Part shown: piece by piece, positions 25,221 to 34,223 of the stretch
How positions within the stretch are numbered: position 1 is the first letter of the stretch
How the letters are laid out: each line of letters starts with the position of its first letter
NCBI RefSeq assembly: GCF_016919165.1
Contig: NZ_JAFFPS010000031.1
Coordinates: 186,001 to 250,000, forward strand
Length of the DNA stretch: 64,000 nucleotides
DNA from: Leptospira chreensis
GTDB lineage: Bacteria; Spirochaetota; Leptospiria; Leptospirales; Leptospiraceae
Direction: 5' to 3'
Notes under the pieces: model-generated
Seen by the model: only the letters and a program-made list of their open reading frames with translations
What the model was told of the DNA's origin: nothing
The model's database searches: none
Program-made: the position numbers and the translations under genes

Positions 25221-26706
25221 GCAAAAACAAAAAAAAATTCTCCTCTCCCCATCTCTCTTTGCGAGTACTATTTTATTTTTTACGAGTTTATTCCTAAGCC
25301 CCATATTTCCGGAAGAAAACAGACAATCCATCGACGAAATCAAGAAATCTGTAGTCCAAATCCGAGTGTTTTCCCAAGCCAAAGACCCCTTCTCTCCCTG
25401 GATATCTTCCGGAATTTCCGCATCCACTGGCTCTGGGTTTTTGATCTCTAAAAACCGCATCCTCACCAATGCCCATGTTGTTTCCAACGCTAAGTTTATG
25501 GAAGCCCAACGGAACAACCAAACCGAATGGTATGAATTAAAAGTTTTGTTTATAGCTCATGATTGTGATTTAGCACTTCTCGAGGTATCGGATCCAGAAT
25601 TTTACAAAGATAGCAATCACTTGGAACTGGGGAACTTACCGGAGCTTGCAAGCCCTGTGGATATTATTGGATATCCGATTGGTGGGAGTAAAATATCTGT
25701 TAGTCGGGGGATTGTTTCTCGGATTGAACAATCAACCTATGCCCATTCGCAAATCGATAGCCATTTGGTAGTTCAAGTAGATGCCGCCATCAATCCCGGA
25801 AACTCCGGTGGCCCCGCCCTCCAAGATGGAAAAGTGGTTGGTGTCGCCTTCCAAGCCTCCACCAAAGGAGAAAACATTGGTTATATCATTCCCACGGCTG
25901 TAATCCAACATTTCCTGAAAGACATTGAAGATGGAATGTATCATGGTTACGTCGAACTCGGAATCCAAACACAACCTTCCTATTCTGAATCCCACAGACA
26001 ATTTTATGGAATTCCGAATTTAGAGGAAGGTGTCTTTGTGACCAAGGTATTAAAAGCGGGTTCTGCCGATGGATATTTAAAACCAGGAGATTATCTAACC
26101 GCCATTGATGGGCGAAAAATTGGAAGGAATGGAAATCTTTTGGAGGTTAGCTCCATCGATTTTCTCGAGCTTGTAGACAATAAGTTTGCGGGGGAAGAGA
26201 TTCGCTTTGATCTCATTCGGGATAAGAAAAAAATAAATGTTAAATTCCCTGCTAAAAAAATGCCTCAGATGGAAAGGCAAAGATCCAGGTATGGAGTGGA
26301 TTACGATTATCTCGTGTTTGGCGGTCTAGTATTCCAAACGGTCAACAGAGACCTACTCGAAGCATGGAGTAAAAATGGGCAAACACAAGGTGGGAGTTTA
26401 CTTGTTTACCGGTTTTATGATGCCACCACTCTTTCTGACGGACAGTCTGAAGATGTAGTCTTGTATCGTAAGTTATCCCACCCGATCAATTCCAATTCCG
26501 ATTTTTATTTGAATATGGTCGTAGAATCTTTGAATGGAACAAAAATTAAAAATCTTAATCATTTAAAAGAAACTCTCCAATCTTCTACGGAAAAAACCAT
26601 ACGAATCCAGTTTTATGGAATCCAATTGCCTATGATTTTGGATCGAGAAGAGTCGAAAGCTGCCGACTTAGAAATTAAAAAAGCCTACCACCTAACAGGA
26701 AACTAA
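25219..26706 (+). CDS. HtrA/DegP-like secreted serine protease (S1C) with PDZ regions
   Basis: A 495-residue periplasmic trypsin-fold protease. The signal peptide (KKILLSPSLFASTILFFTSLFLSPIF) follows the ATG chosen here; in-frame ATGs at 25159, 25198 and 25201 are alternatives without convincing ribosome sites. The catalytic triad is visible: His86 in LTNAHVV, Asp117 in HDCDLALLEV and Ser196 in NPGNSGGPAL. A first PDZ domain at about 235-350 (GVFVTKVLKAGSADGYLKPGDYLTAIDGRKI) and a degenerate second one near 370-490 follow. It lies 3 bases upstream of a paralogue that has lost its active site, which suggests a working pair. It may degrade or chaperone envelope proteins under stress (family knowledge). 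Confidence 0.9.
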   Translation: MQKQKKILLSPSLFASTILFFTSLFLSPIFPEENRQSIDEIKKSVVQIRVFSQAKDPFSPWISSGISASTGSGFLISKNRILTNAHVVSNAKFMEAQRNNQTEWYELKVLFIAHDCDLALLEVSDPEFYKDSNHLELGNLPELASPVDIIGYPIGGSKISVSRGIVSRIEQSTYAHSQIDSHLVVQVDAAINPGNSGGPALQDGKVVGVAFQASTKGENIGYIIPTAVIQHFLKDIEDGMYHGYVELGIQTQPSYSESHRQFYGIPNLEEGVFVTKVLKAGSADGYLKPGDYLTAIDGRKIGRNGNLLEVSSIDFLELVDNKFAGEEIRFDLIRDKKKINVKFPAKKMPQMERQRSRYGVDYDYLVFGGLVFQTVNRDLLEAWSKNGQTQGGSLLVYRFYDATTLSDGQSEDVVLYRKLSHPINSNSDFYLNMVVESLNGTKIKNLNHLKETLQSSTEKTIRIQFYGIQLPMILDREESKAADLEIKKAYHLTGN

Positions 26707-26709
26707 AAA

Positions 26710-28185
26710 ATGCCTTTGATTCTTCAAAACTATAAACTCGGATTCATTCTTTTACTATTTTTTACCGGATCATTACTTGGAAAATCAATTCCGGTGGGTA
26801 TGACAGATGCCTCCATCCTGCAAGTCAAAGTAACCGTCCAATACCCACATTTTCTACAACCTTGGAGGTTTAAAAATCCCGAGGTTCGTCATTCCACTGG
26901 AATCTATATTGGAGAAAATCAGATTTTGATCCCGGCCCAAGCCGTTTATTTTTATACAAGTATTGAAATCAAAAAACCCGATTCCCTGAAAGTATACACT
27001 GCGGAATTAGAACGAATGGATCCTGACCTTGGGCTTGCTATCTTAAAATTGAATGATCCAAATGCTTCTAAAGATCTCAAGGCTGTGATCTTTCCAAACG
27101 AAGTATTTTTGCCAGGCACTGGCCTTGTGATGGAAAGTAAAGACCAACGGACTTTGGAAGAAAAGAAAATTCGAATGTTAAGGTTAGATATGGATTCATA
27201 TTCTAGCGGTTATGTGGAACTTCCCTTTATAGAAATCCAATCTGAAGAAAAACTAGATGGTGTAGGAGAACTCATCGTTGACGCGACGGCAAGAATTCCC
27301 CAAGGCATTTTATACCAATTCAAAGAAAACAATACAGGAAGAGTGATCCCCTCTTTTTCCATCAAACATTTCGTGGAAGGAAAATCCTTTCCATTCAAAG
27401 GTTTCCGGTTCAAACCTTTAACGGACACAGCCACAAGAAACCATTATGGACTCAGAAAAGATGATTTGGGAGTGTTAGTTGCGGAAATTTACCCAGGATC
27501 ATCCGCCGATGGGGTTTTACAATTGGAAGATGTATTACTCGAAGTATCTAATTCTAAGGTAGATCCCAAAGGATACTTCGACCATCCGAAATTTGGAAAA
27601 TTAAATGTATCTTACTTATTTCATAATACCAATGATACAGACTCTCACTTTGGAAAAAAAATAAAACTCAAAGTGTTCCGAAACAAAAAACCGGTGAATC
27701 TTGAATTGGATTTAAAACCACTTCCAGAGTCTGCGATTCGAATCCCACACGGGAACTCTAGATTTCAAACTCCCAAATACTTAATGTTAGCTGGGATAGT
27801 ATTCCAGGAACTTTCGGAACAATATTTAACAGAACATGGAACCCAGTGGCGAAATCGGGTGAGTAAGGAACTACTCTACTTAAACGATTTTTATCGCATC
27901 AAAAGGAATGTAAATGAAGGGAATGTGGTATTTTTATCACAAGTATTACCCCTTTCCGGGAATAAAGCCTATCATACGGCCCACCAGATGATTCTGAAAA
28001 CAGTAAATGGAACTCCCGTCAGCTCTCTCACTCAATTGCAAAGTTTAGTGCGCGAGTTGGAGGCACCGTACATTCGTTTTGTGATGTCCGACGGTTTTGA
28101 AGTCATCTTTAAAAAAGAAGAAATCCAAACACTGAATACGGAAGCAAAACAAAGTTTCCAGATTCCGAAGGATTCTAATTTTTAG
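26710..28185 (+). CDS. Catalytically inactive HtrA-like paralogue (pseudoprotease)
   Basis: A 491-residue exported protein with the same architecture as the preceding protease: signal peptide, trypsin-like region, then PDZ-like segments (LGVLVAEIYPGSSADGVLQLEDVLLEVSNSKVDPKGYFDHP and a C-terminal one). The active site is gone. The His motif LTNAHVV is ILIPAQAV here (His to Gln), the Asp region is kept (RMDPDLGLAILKL), and the serine loop NPGNSGGP is replaced by RIPQGILYQ. The ATG lies 3 bases after the protease stop, so the two are translated together. It may regulate, scaffold or present substrates to the active partner (inference). The 3' end overlaps the convergent gene by 4 bases. Confidence 0.82.
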   Translation: MPLILQNYKLGFILLLFFTGSLLGKSIPVGMTDASILQVKVTVQYPHFLQPWRFKNPEVRHSTGIYIGENQILIPAQAVYFYTSIEIKKPDSLKVYTAELERMDPDLGLAILKLNDPNASKDLKAVIFPNEVFLPGTGLVMESKDQRTLEEKKIRMLRLDMDSYSSGYVELPFIEIQSEEKLDGVGELIVDATARIPQGILYQFKENNTGRVIPSFSIKHFVEGKSFPFKGFRFKPLTDTATRNHYGLRKDDLGVLVAEIYPGSSADGVLQLEDVLLEVSNSKVDPKGYFDHPKFGKLNVSYLFHNTNDTDSHFGKKIKLKVFRNKKPVNLELDLKPLPESAIRIPHGNSRFQTPKYLMLAGIVFQELSEQYLTEHGTQWRNRVSKELLYLNDFYRIKRNVNEGNVVFLSQVLPLSGNKAYHTAHQMILKTVNGTPVSSLTQLQSLVRELEAPYIRFVMSDGFEVIFKKEEIQTLNTEAKQSFQIPKDSNF

Positions 28186-29405
28186 AATCCAACAAATCCT
28201 ACTTGGTAACCCAACTGTTTGGAAATGAATAAAACCTTAACAAGGAATAAAACAAGAATGAACAAAGTGAATAGGATATATTCTTGTTTTCTAACAGTTT
28301 TGTCCTCATTTAACAGCAGTAATAATATAGGAATGGAAAGGGTAAACATACGGGAAACGTTTTCATAAACGGACCAAAAATGATAATACCCGGCTGTTCC
28401 TACCATAAACATAACCAGTAATAACGAAATTCGAAATTCCCAACCTTTGCGAACTTGGCCTGTAAAAGGCAAAAACAATCCAAGAAAGAATAAGATCACA
28501 AGCGGGAACCGCGAGAAAAGTCGTGCTAGGTCTTTCCAATTTGAACCTGTAGCGATTTGTCTCCAAATGGACTCCATATAGGAAATCAGTCCCTCAAATG
28601 GCAAAATAAAATCCGTAAGCCTACCTGGTCTCCAATTTGGGAAACGATAAGCCAAATACAAATGCCAACAAACAGGGATGATGAGAACAGAACCAACAAC
28701 CAAAATCCGTTTCCAATCTTTCCGAAAGAGAGCCGCAAGGCCCAAAGGGAATAATAAAAACAAAGCAGGCTCTTTGGTTAAGATGGCCAAACTCGAAAGT
28801 AGAATGAAAGGAATATAGTTTTCCTTTACATAGTAAAAGTAAGCGATTACAAGGATCGATACCATCACTGTATCACTGACGAGTACATAATAACTTCCCA
28901 AAGCAAAAGGACTTAAAAGATATAAAATGGCAAAGGGTTTTGTATCTTCATCCAAAAGTTTATGCAAATAGAAATAAGAAATCAGCGTTAAAACAATATT
29001 CCAAAAATACATTCCAAATATAGCAGCAGTTTTTCCTAAAAAACCAAACAGAGCAATTAACAAAGGATAGCCGATTCTTGGAGCTCGGTAGGACTCATCA
29101 AAACCTTTTGGCCAGTTGAGATTGAATTCAGAGAGAGGCCTTGAAAAATAATAAAAGATTTGGCCATCATACCCGGCTCCTAAATCCCCCTTCTCCCCTT
29201 TAAAGAGAATTGCTTGCTCCGGTGTTTCCGCCTGGTTTTGCAAAGCAAACTCATACCCGAAGTTCACCATGGAACTTGGATTCCACTCATATTTTTTCCA
29301 ATACCCTAAAGTGGAAATTCCCCAGATTAAGAAAAAAGACAAAACCGTAAGCCACTGTTTCGAATTAAAAAATAAAAAGATCGGTAATAGACGTTTTTGA
29401 AACAT
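28182..29405 (-). CDS. Multispanning membrane protein, likely lipid-linked sugar glycosyltransferase (GT-C-like)
   Basis: A 407-residue protein with about ten hydrophobic segments. An N-terminal helix precedes a large first loop containing FKGEKGDLGAGYDGQIFYYFSRPLSEF...YRAPRIGYPLLIALFGFLG. The acidic loop followed by 'RxGYPLL' and many helices resembles GT-C fold polyprenyl-phosphate-sugar transferases and a family described as involved in cell-surface glycopolymer formation; the exact family is from memory. It is the last gene of a minus-strand glycan cluster (34189 down to 28182), behind a DUF1574 gene and a polyprenyl-sugar synthase-like GT2. The ATG has GGAGAG upstream. Confidence 0.68.
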   Translation of the reverse strand: MFQKRLLPIFLFFNSKQWLTVLSFFLIWGISTLGYWKKYEWNPSSMVNFGYEFALQNQAETPEQAILFKGEKGDLGAGYDGQIFYYFSRPLSEFNLNWPKGFDESYRAPRIGYPLLIALFGFLGKTAAIFGMYFWNIVLTLISYFYLHKLLDEDTKPFAILYLLSPFALGSYYVLVSDTVMVSILVIAYFYYVKENYIPFILLSSLAILTKEPALFLLFPLGLAALFRKDWKRILVVGSVLIIPVCWHLYLAYRFPNWRPGRLTDFILPFEGLISYMESIWRQIATGSNWKDLARLFSRFPLVILFFLGLFLPFTGQVRKGWEFRISLLLVMFMVGTAGYYHFWSVYENVSRMFTLSIPILLLLLNEDKTVRKQEYILFTLFILVLFLVKVLFISKQLGYQVGFVGF

Positions 29406-29419
29406 TGGGTTCTCTCCAA

Positions 29420-30988
29420 CTAAGGATTTGAATTTGAAATTTTAGGATCTAAGAATTGAGAAAAAATAGAATTATAATAATTGGCGCCTTCGTATGTTAG
29501 ATGGTGCGGATCAAAAAAGTATCGAACCTCTTTTACAGCTTCCGTATGATCGATCAAAGTTTGGCCTCTGGTTTCTAAATGAGATCTTAGACTAGAAATC
29601 CAATCTTGTCTCCACTTTGAATCTTTATATAAGGCAAATTCGATGGGATTTTCAGGGCTTAAAACCAAGACAAAAGGAATATGATTTTGATAAAAATATT
29701 CAGAAATTTTAAGGATTCGATCAAATTCAGACCATGGAGAAAAGGTGAGCGAATTTACATTTTTTTTGGCTTCCCGAACAAAATGTAATCTCCAAAGTTC
29801 ATTCCTTGTTCCCGCATCTCGAATCATACGTTCAAAGTAGTCTGCTTTGAACTCTTCTATTGTCATTTTCGCCAAACGAGTGTCATCCCAATAACTTCCG
29901 CGAGAGTAAGACCTATTTTCTAGTTTGGAATTTTTACAGAAAAAATGAGACAAACGAATACCAACAGATTCATCACGACCATAACGAATGAGATTCACTT
30001 CCTTCGCAGAAGATAATTCAGATAGAACTTGGATTTGTACGACTGACCAGTCCCCTGAATTCTGAACCAAAGATTCCCAGTCCAGATCATTCCAACCAGA
30101 ATGTTCAAAAGTTCTTTCGGTTTCCAAAATCGTTTTTTGATTGGAAAGAGAGTCTGTATCTTTAAAAAAACGAAATTTTAGTTTTGTTTTAGATTTCTGA
30201 AAGAAGATGGATTCTTTTGATTTTTTTGCAGAACAAACAAGAGTAGCCGTTTCCTTTGTCCATCCCTTAGACCAAATCCCTTCTATTGGTTTTTCCCCTT
30301 GGTAGAGATGATACTTCCTGCCGCTGCGGAAGTGATTGTCGATATATACTTCGATCGGATCCCAGAAGAAAACGCGAAACCGACTTACATAGAACAATGA
30401 TTTGGTGGCAAGTTTAGAAATTGTTTTTCTTGGTAACTCTGTCCAGTGGTCTTTTAGATAAGCCTTTGGATAAATTGTTTTTGCTGGATATCGTTCCCCA
30501 AATTCTTTTACCCATTTCTCTTCATTGAACTGAAATTTTCCTTCCGTGGGTTCTAAATATTCCCATTGTAAATCTGCAAAATTGTGAAGATATACCACTA
30601 AACTCGGATGGGAACGTAATAGATCTTCTTTATAATAGTCTAGATCCGTTGGCGCCATGGCCACATGTGAAAAAAATGAAAATTTGGTTTTGGATTTTTC
30701 TTTTTGGTTTAAAAGATCCGGTAATACCGAATACAAAGCCACAGAACTTCCGGTGATGATGGTTCTATGTTTGTCTTTCGTGGATTGTAACTCTTTGGTT
30801 TTGTGAATGAAATTATACCAAGGAGAGGAATCCCATTCGGTTTCATTTGGAAATAGAAAATAAAGTTCGAAAAACAACAATCGGTCCAATAGGAATATCC
30901 CACCAAACAAGCTGCAGGTGATGAGAAAAACTTTCCATTTCAGTCCGAAACGGGATTTATTTAGGGGTATTGTGGGATCAGTTTCCAT
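29420..30988 (-). CDS. DUF1574-like membrane-anchored SGNH-type protein
   Basis: A 522-residue protein with one N-terminal membrane helix (about 18-40, VFLITCSLFGGIFLLDRLLFF) and a large extracytoplasmic domain. GSSVALYSVLPDLL near residue 82 is a likely SGNH nucleophile block, and YFDPHHLTYEGANYYNSIFSQFL near the C-terminus supplies the Asp-x-x-His pair. Proteins of this build (DUF1574) are multiplied in Leptospira, and their SGNH fold suggests sugar O-acetyl transfer or removal (inference). A paralogue lies at 36331-37440. The 5' end overlaps the GT2 gene by 28 bases. Confidence 0.72.
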   Translation of the reverse strand: METDPTIPLNKSRFGLKWKVFLITCSLFGGIFLLDRLLFFELYFLFPNETEWDSSPWYNFIHKTKELQSTKDKHRTIITGSSVALYSVLPDLLNQKEKSKTKFSFFSHVAMAPTDLDYYKEDLLRSHPSLVVYLHNFADLQWEYLEPTEGKFQFNEEKWVKEFGERYPAKTIYPKAYLKDHWTELPRKTISKLATKSLFYVSRFRVFFWDPIEVYIDNHFRSGRKYHLYQGEKPIEGIWSKGWTKETATLVCSAKKSKESIFFQKSKTKLKFRFFKDTDSLSNQKTILETERTFEHSGWNDLDWESLVQNSGDWSVVQIQVLSELSSAKEVNLIRYGRDESVGIRLSHFFCKNSKLENRSYSRGSYWDDTRLAKMTIEEFKADYFERMIRDAGTRNELWRLHFVREAKKNVNSLTFSPWSEFDRILKISEYFYQNHIPFVLVLSPENPIEFALYKDSKWRQDWISSLRSHLETRGQTLIDHTEAVKEVRYFFDPHHLTYEGANYYNSIFSQFLDPKISNSNP

Positions 30989-31683
30989 TTTCGTAACAAA
31001 AGTTTTTTAGCAAATTGGATTGCCAGCTTCAATACCTTACGGTTGAAACTACTATTTGAAAAGATATAACGAATTGGTAATTCCTTAATAGAACCACCAT
31101 TGTTTGCGACAATTGATAAGGCTTCCATATGAAAGTCAAAAGCAACAGACTCCAAAGGGTAAGCCGCAATTTTCTGAAACATAGGTTTCGAATACCTTCT
31201 GTATCCGCTAGTGCAATCTCGTAGACCCGCTCCCAAAAGATTCAAAACCCCTTTGGACAGGCAATAGTTCATTACTTTGGCAGCAAGCCAAGAAATAAAC
31301 CTACGATAGATCGGAACATTGACTGTGGAGGTTCTAGAACCAATGACCAAATCACAATGGGGAAAGGATTGGAACTCTTTCAAGTAACCAGCATCATGCG
31401 ACAAACCGGCATCCATTGTGATGACCCAATCGTATCCTTTTTCCACGGCATACTTCATTCCGTCTTGAATGCCTCCCGGAATATGGGTATTTTTTTCATG
31501 CCGAATGACGTGAAGCCTTTTCCCAAATTCTTTCTGCAGTTTGGCCAAGATGGTTGGTGTGGCATCTTTACTGGCATCATCCGTTACAGAAACATCTGCA
31601 AATCCAATGGCTCCCCGCACCACCTCTTCGATGGTTTCGGCTTCATTGTATGCGGGGATGATGACTAAAGTTTTGTTTGCCAT
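30961..31683 (-). CDS. Family 2 glycosyltransferase, polyprenol-phosphate sugar synthase-like
   Basis: A 240-residue GT-A enzyme. TLVIIPAYNEAETIEEVV is the nucleotide-sugar binding start, the acidic pair appears in VSVTDDASKDATP and WVITMDAGLSHDAGYL, and DCTSGYRRYSKPMFQKI resembles the acceptor region of Dpm1-type dolichol/undecaprenyl-phosphate mannose or glucose synthases. There is no C-terminal membrane segment. It probably charges a polyprenyl phosphate on the cytoplasmic face for use by the downstream multispanning transferase (inference). It starts one base after the epimerase stop on the same strand and overlaps the DUF1574 gene by 28 bases. Confidence 0.86.
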   Translation of the reverse strand: MANKTLVIIPAYNEAETIEEVVRGAIGFADVSVTDDASKDATPTILAKLQKEFGKRLHVIRHEKNTHIPGGIQDGMKYAVEKGYDWVITMDAGLSHDAGYLKEFQSFPHCDLVIGSRTSTVNVPIYRRFISWLAAKVMNYCLSKGVLNLLGAGLRDCTSGYRRYSKPMFQKIAAYPLESVAFDFHMEALSIVANNGGSIKELPIRYIFSNSSFNRKVLKLAIQFAKKLLLRKWKLIPQYP

Positions 31684-32724
31684 TTACTTTCCTGCGATAT
31701 TGAATACGTCTTGGTTCGCTTCAATCCATTTGAGGAGTCGAGTGACACCTTCTTTCGGTAGGATTTTTGGATTGAATCCGAATTTTTTTGCCTCTTTGAT
31801 GTCACAGATAAAGTAACGCATGTCACCCGGTCTTTCTACTTCAAAAAGGATTTCTTGTTTTTTACCAAGAATTTCGCCTATCAGATGGATACACTCTAAA
31901 AGAGAAATTTTATGAGGACTTGCCCCACCAATATTGTACACACCAGGAATCGGATTTTTAAAGAATTCTAAATAAGACTTAGCACCATCTTCTGCATGTA
32001 AGATATCTCTTGTTTGTTTTCCCGTTCCAAAAATTCTAAGTGGTAATCCAAACACAGAACGAATTGCAAAATTTGCCACCCAACCATGATCTTCTCCACC
32101 AAACTGACGTTCGCCGTAGATCCCGGTAAATCGGAAACTTGCCGCCTTCACCCCATACATATCTGTGTAAGAACGAACATAGTGTTCGGCACTCATTTTG
32201 GAAGCATGTAACGGAGAAATTTGACCTACCATCGTTGGTTGTTCTACAGAGATTTCAACAGGATTTCTTTCGTAAGAAGTTTTACCTTCCGTCAAACTAT
32301 CGTTAATGGAGTTTCCGTATACGTGAATGGAGGATGTATTCACAACCGGAATTTTATGTTTCCGAGCCGCTTCCATCACATTGAAAGTTCCGATAACGTT
32401 GGTTGAAAAATCCAACTCAGGATCTTCCCAAGAGATAGTCATCGCAGGTTGTGCTGCCGTGTGAATGATATAATCACAATCAGCAGAACGATCCATCAAA
32501 TGTTCTAAATTTCGGATGTCACCTTTGACCATAGTGACACCGATTGATTTCAAATAATTCCAGTTATAATCTCTTGTGGCGTCACTTCCATAACCAGTTC
32601 GTTTTAATTCATATTTGGTCATGTTATCAAAACTAACAACATCCCAACCTTCTTTACGAAATAATTCACAAACATGGGATCCTAAAAATCCGCATCCGCC
32701 TGTTACCAATACTTTATTCGCCAT
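31684..32724 (-). CDS. NAD-dependent nucleotide-sugar epimerase/dehydratase (extended SDR)
   Basis: A 346-residue extended short-chain dehydrogenase. VLVTGGCGFLGSHVCELF is the NAD-binding motif, and CDYIIHTAAQPAMTISWEDPELDFSTNVIGTFNVMEAAR and TSSIHVYG match sugar epimerases such as GalE and the CDP-paratose/tyvelose epimerase group. The usual catalytic YxxxK reads SPLHASKMSAEHYV, so the Tyr position is Leu172 while Lys176 remains; the effect on chemistry is unclear. Substrate unknown. It is the second gene of the glycan cluster, overlapping the nucleotidyltransferase-GT2 gene by 11 bases. Confidence 0.85.
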   Translation of the reverse strand: MANKVLVTGGCGFLGSHVCELFRKEGWDVVSFDNMTKYELKRTGYGSDATRDYNWNYLKSIGVTMVKGDIRNLEHLMDRSADCDYIIHTAAQPAMTISWEDPELDFSTNVIGTFNVMEAARKHKIPVVNTSSIHVYGNSINDSLTEGKTSYERNPVEISVEQPTMVGQISPLHASKMSAEHYVRSYTDMYGVKAASFRFTGIYGERQFGGEDHGWVANFAIRSVFGLPLRIFGTGKQTRDILHAEDGAKSYLEFFKNPIPGVYNIGGASPHKISLLECIHLIGEILGKKQEILFEVERPGDMRYFICDIKEAKKFGFNPKILPKEGVTRLLKWIEANQDVFNIAGK

Positions 32725-34189
32725 CGCGACTTTCTCCTAGGAAAAACTTTTTAGAAATAATCAATTTCATTATGTGGATTACATCCGAAATCATATCACG
32801 TAATCTGTATTCCACCTGCCCTACCGGTTTGAAGTAGGATACAGGAATTTCAATACAACGCATATGAGACCGAACAATATCGATCATAAGCTCCACAATG
32901 AACTTACGATCTTGAGTATACAATTGTGGTTTCACTCGTTCATAAGACTCTCGCCAAACAGAAAAAAACTGGCAGTCCACATCGGTAAATCGTGGTTCTT
33001 GACCCCACCAAAATACTTCCACCAGTTTGCCCATGAGTAAGTTCACTAAACGATAGAGTGGTTTGAGGTTGGAACCTTGTTCGATCATCTGTCTTGTGGT
33101 GCGAGTACCAATCACCATATCAGAGTCTTTCATGTATTCGAGTAGTTTCGGAAAATCTTTGGACCTAAAAGATCCATCGGGAGAGACCACAACAATGATA
33201 TCTCCTGTTGTGTATTCAATTCCCCTTCTCACTTGTTCCCCGAGTCTTGTAGGATCCCCATCACCAGGGAAAGTATAGGTTTTTACTTTTTCCTTTTTGC
33301 TGAGAGCCAAAGTTTCATCGGTGGATTCGTTATCAATGACTATGATTTCATTAAACTTGTCTTTGAAGTCAACTATCACATCAGTGATAGACCTTTCATT
33401 ATTGTTTGTAGGGATCACTAAACTTGTTTTAAACTTATGGAATAAATCATTTCTTACTTCATAGACTGCATGGTAATAATCCTGCATGGAGTTGATATTG
33501 AAGTATTCACAACTAAGAGTAGTTGCGTAAACTCCGCCTTTGGACTCTTTTGCCATCTTATCGATAACATCTGTTATTTCCACAACGCCGGACTTAGCGG
33601 AAGCGGGAGTTTTTTTAAAAAACTCAAAGTATTCGGGTGTAAAAAAATAACTTCCCAGACCTAAAAGTTCATTGGGAGGGTTTTCTGGTTTTTCAACCAA
33701 ATTTAGTATTTTATCATTCTCTAATACAACGGAATAGTTTTTTCGAATCCTGGAGAGTAAGGATGTTTTTACGATTCCGATGGAGGCAGCCATATTCGGA
33801 TGTTTTTTTAGAACTTTTAAAAAGTGATCATGGTCGGTGCGGTAATAAAACTCATCTCCAAGGATGGTGAGAAAAGGTTCGTGGATGATTCTTTCGAGGC
33901 TTGCCACATCCGAAGCCAAGCCTTTCTGGGTCCATTCCACGGGTTCAATCACCACTTTGGGCAAAGCCAAACGGATATGGCTAATTTCTGTGATGATATG
34001 TTCTTTGAGGTGTCCCACCAAAACATAGATCTTCTCAATTCCAAAGGTTTTGACCATCAATTCCACATTGCGGTGGAGGATGGACTTTCCTTCGATGACG
34101 AAGAGGGGTTTTGGAATGAAGCTGGTTCGGGGATATGCTCGGGTTCCTTTTCCGGCAGCCGCAATGACCCCAATTCTGATCTTTTTCAA
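32714..34189 (-). CDS. Bifunctional sugar nucleotidyltransferase - family 2 glycosyltransferase
   Basis: A fusion of two enzymes, 491 residues from the start chosen here. The N-terminal half (IGVIAAAGKGTRAYPRTSFIPKPLFVIEGKSILHR, then GDEFYYRTDHDHF and EKPENPPNELLGLGSYFFTPE) is a GlmU/RfbA-type NTP transferase that makes an NDP-sugar. The C-terminal half (TSLVIPTNNNERSITDVIVDFKDKFNEIIVIDNESTDET...VVSPDGSFRSKDF) is a GT-A glycosyltransferase of the Dpm1 type. The long open frame to 34351 is antisense-like low-quality sequence overlapping the next gene, so TTG 34189 is preferred, with AGGGA about 13 bases upstream. It heads the glycan cluster and may supply and transfer the same sugar (inference). 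Confidence 0.82.
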   Translation of the reverse strand: MKKIRIGVIAAAGKGTRAYPRTSFIPKPLFVIEGKSILHRNVELMVKTFGIEKIYVLVGHLKEHIITEISHIRLALPKVVIEPVEWTQKGLASDVASLERIIHEPFLTILGDEFYYRTDHDHFLKVLKKHPNMAASIGIVKTSLLSRIRKNYSVVLENDKILNLVEKPENPPNELLGLGSYFFTPEYFEFFKKTPASAKSGVVEITDVIDKMAKESKGGVYATTLSCEYFNINSMQDYYHAVYEVRNDLFHKFKTSLVIPTNNNERSITDVIVDFKDKFNEIIVIDNESTDETLALSKKEKVKTYTFPGDGDPTRLGEQVRRGIEYTTGDIIVVVSPDGSFRSKDFPKLLEYMKDSDMVIGTRTTRQMIEQGSNLKPLYRLVNLLMGKLVEVFWWGQEPRFTDVDCQFFSVWRESYERVKPQLYTQDRKFIVELMIDIVRSHMRCIEIPVSYFKPVGQVEYRLRDMISDVIHIMKLIISKKFFLGESRDGE

Positions 34190-34223
34190 TGTAAAAGGAA
34201 AGTCCCTGGAACGAAGCCGTGGG

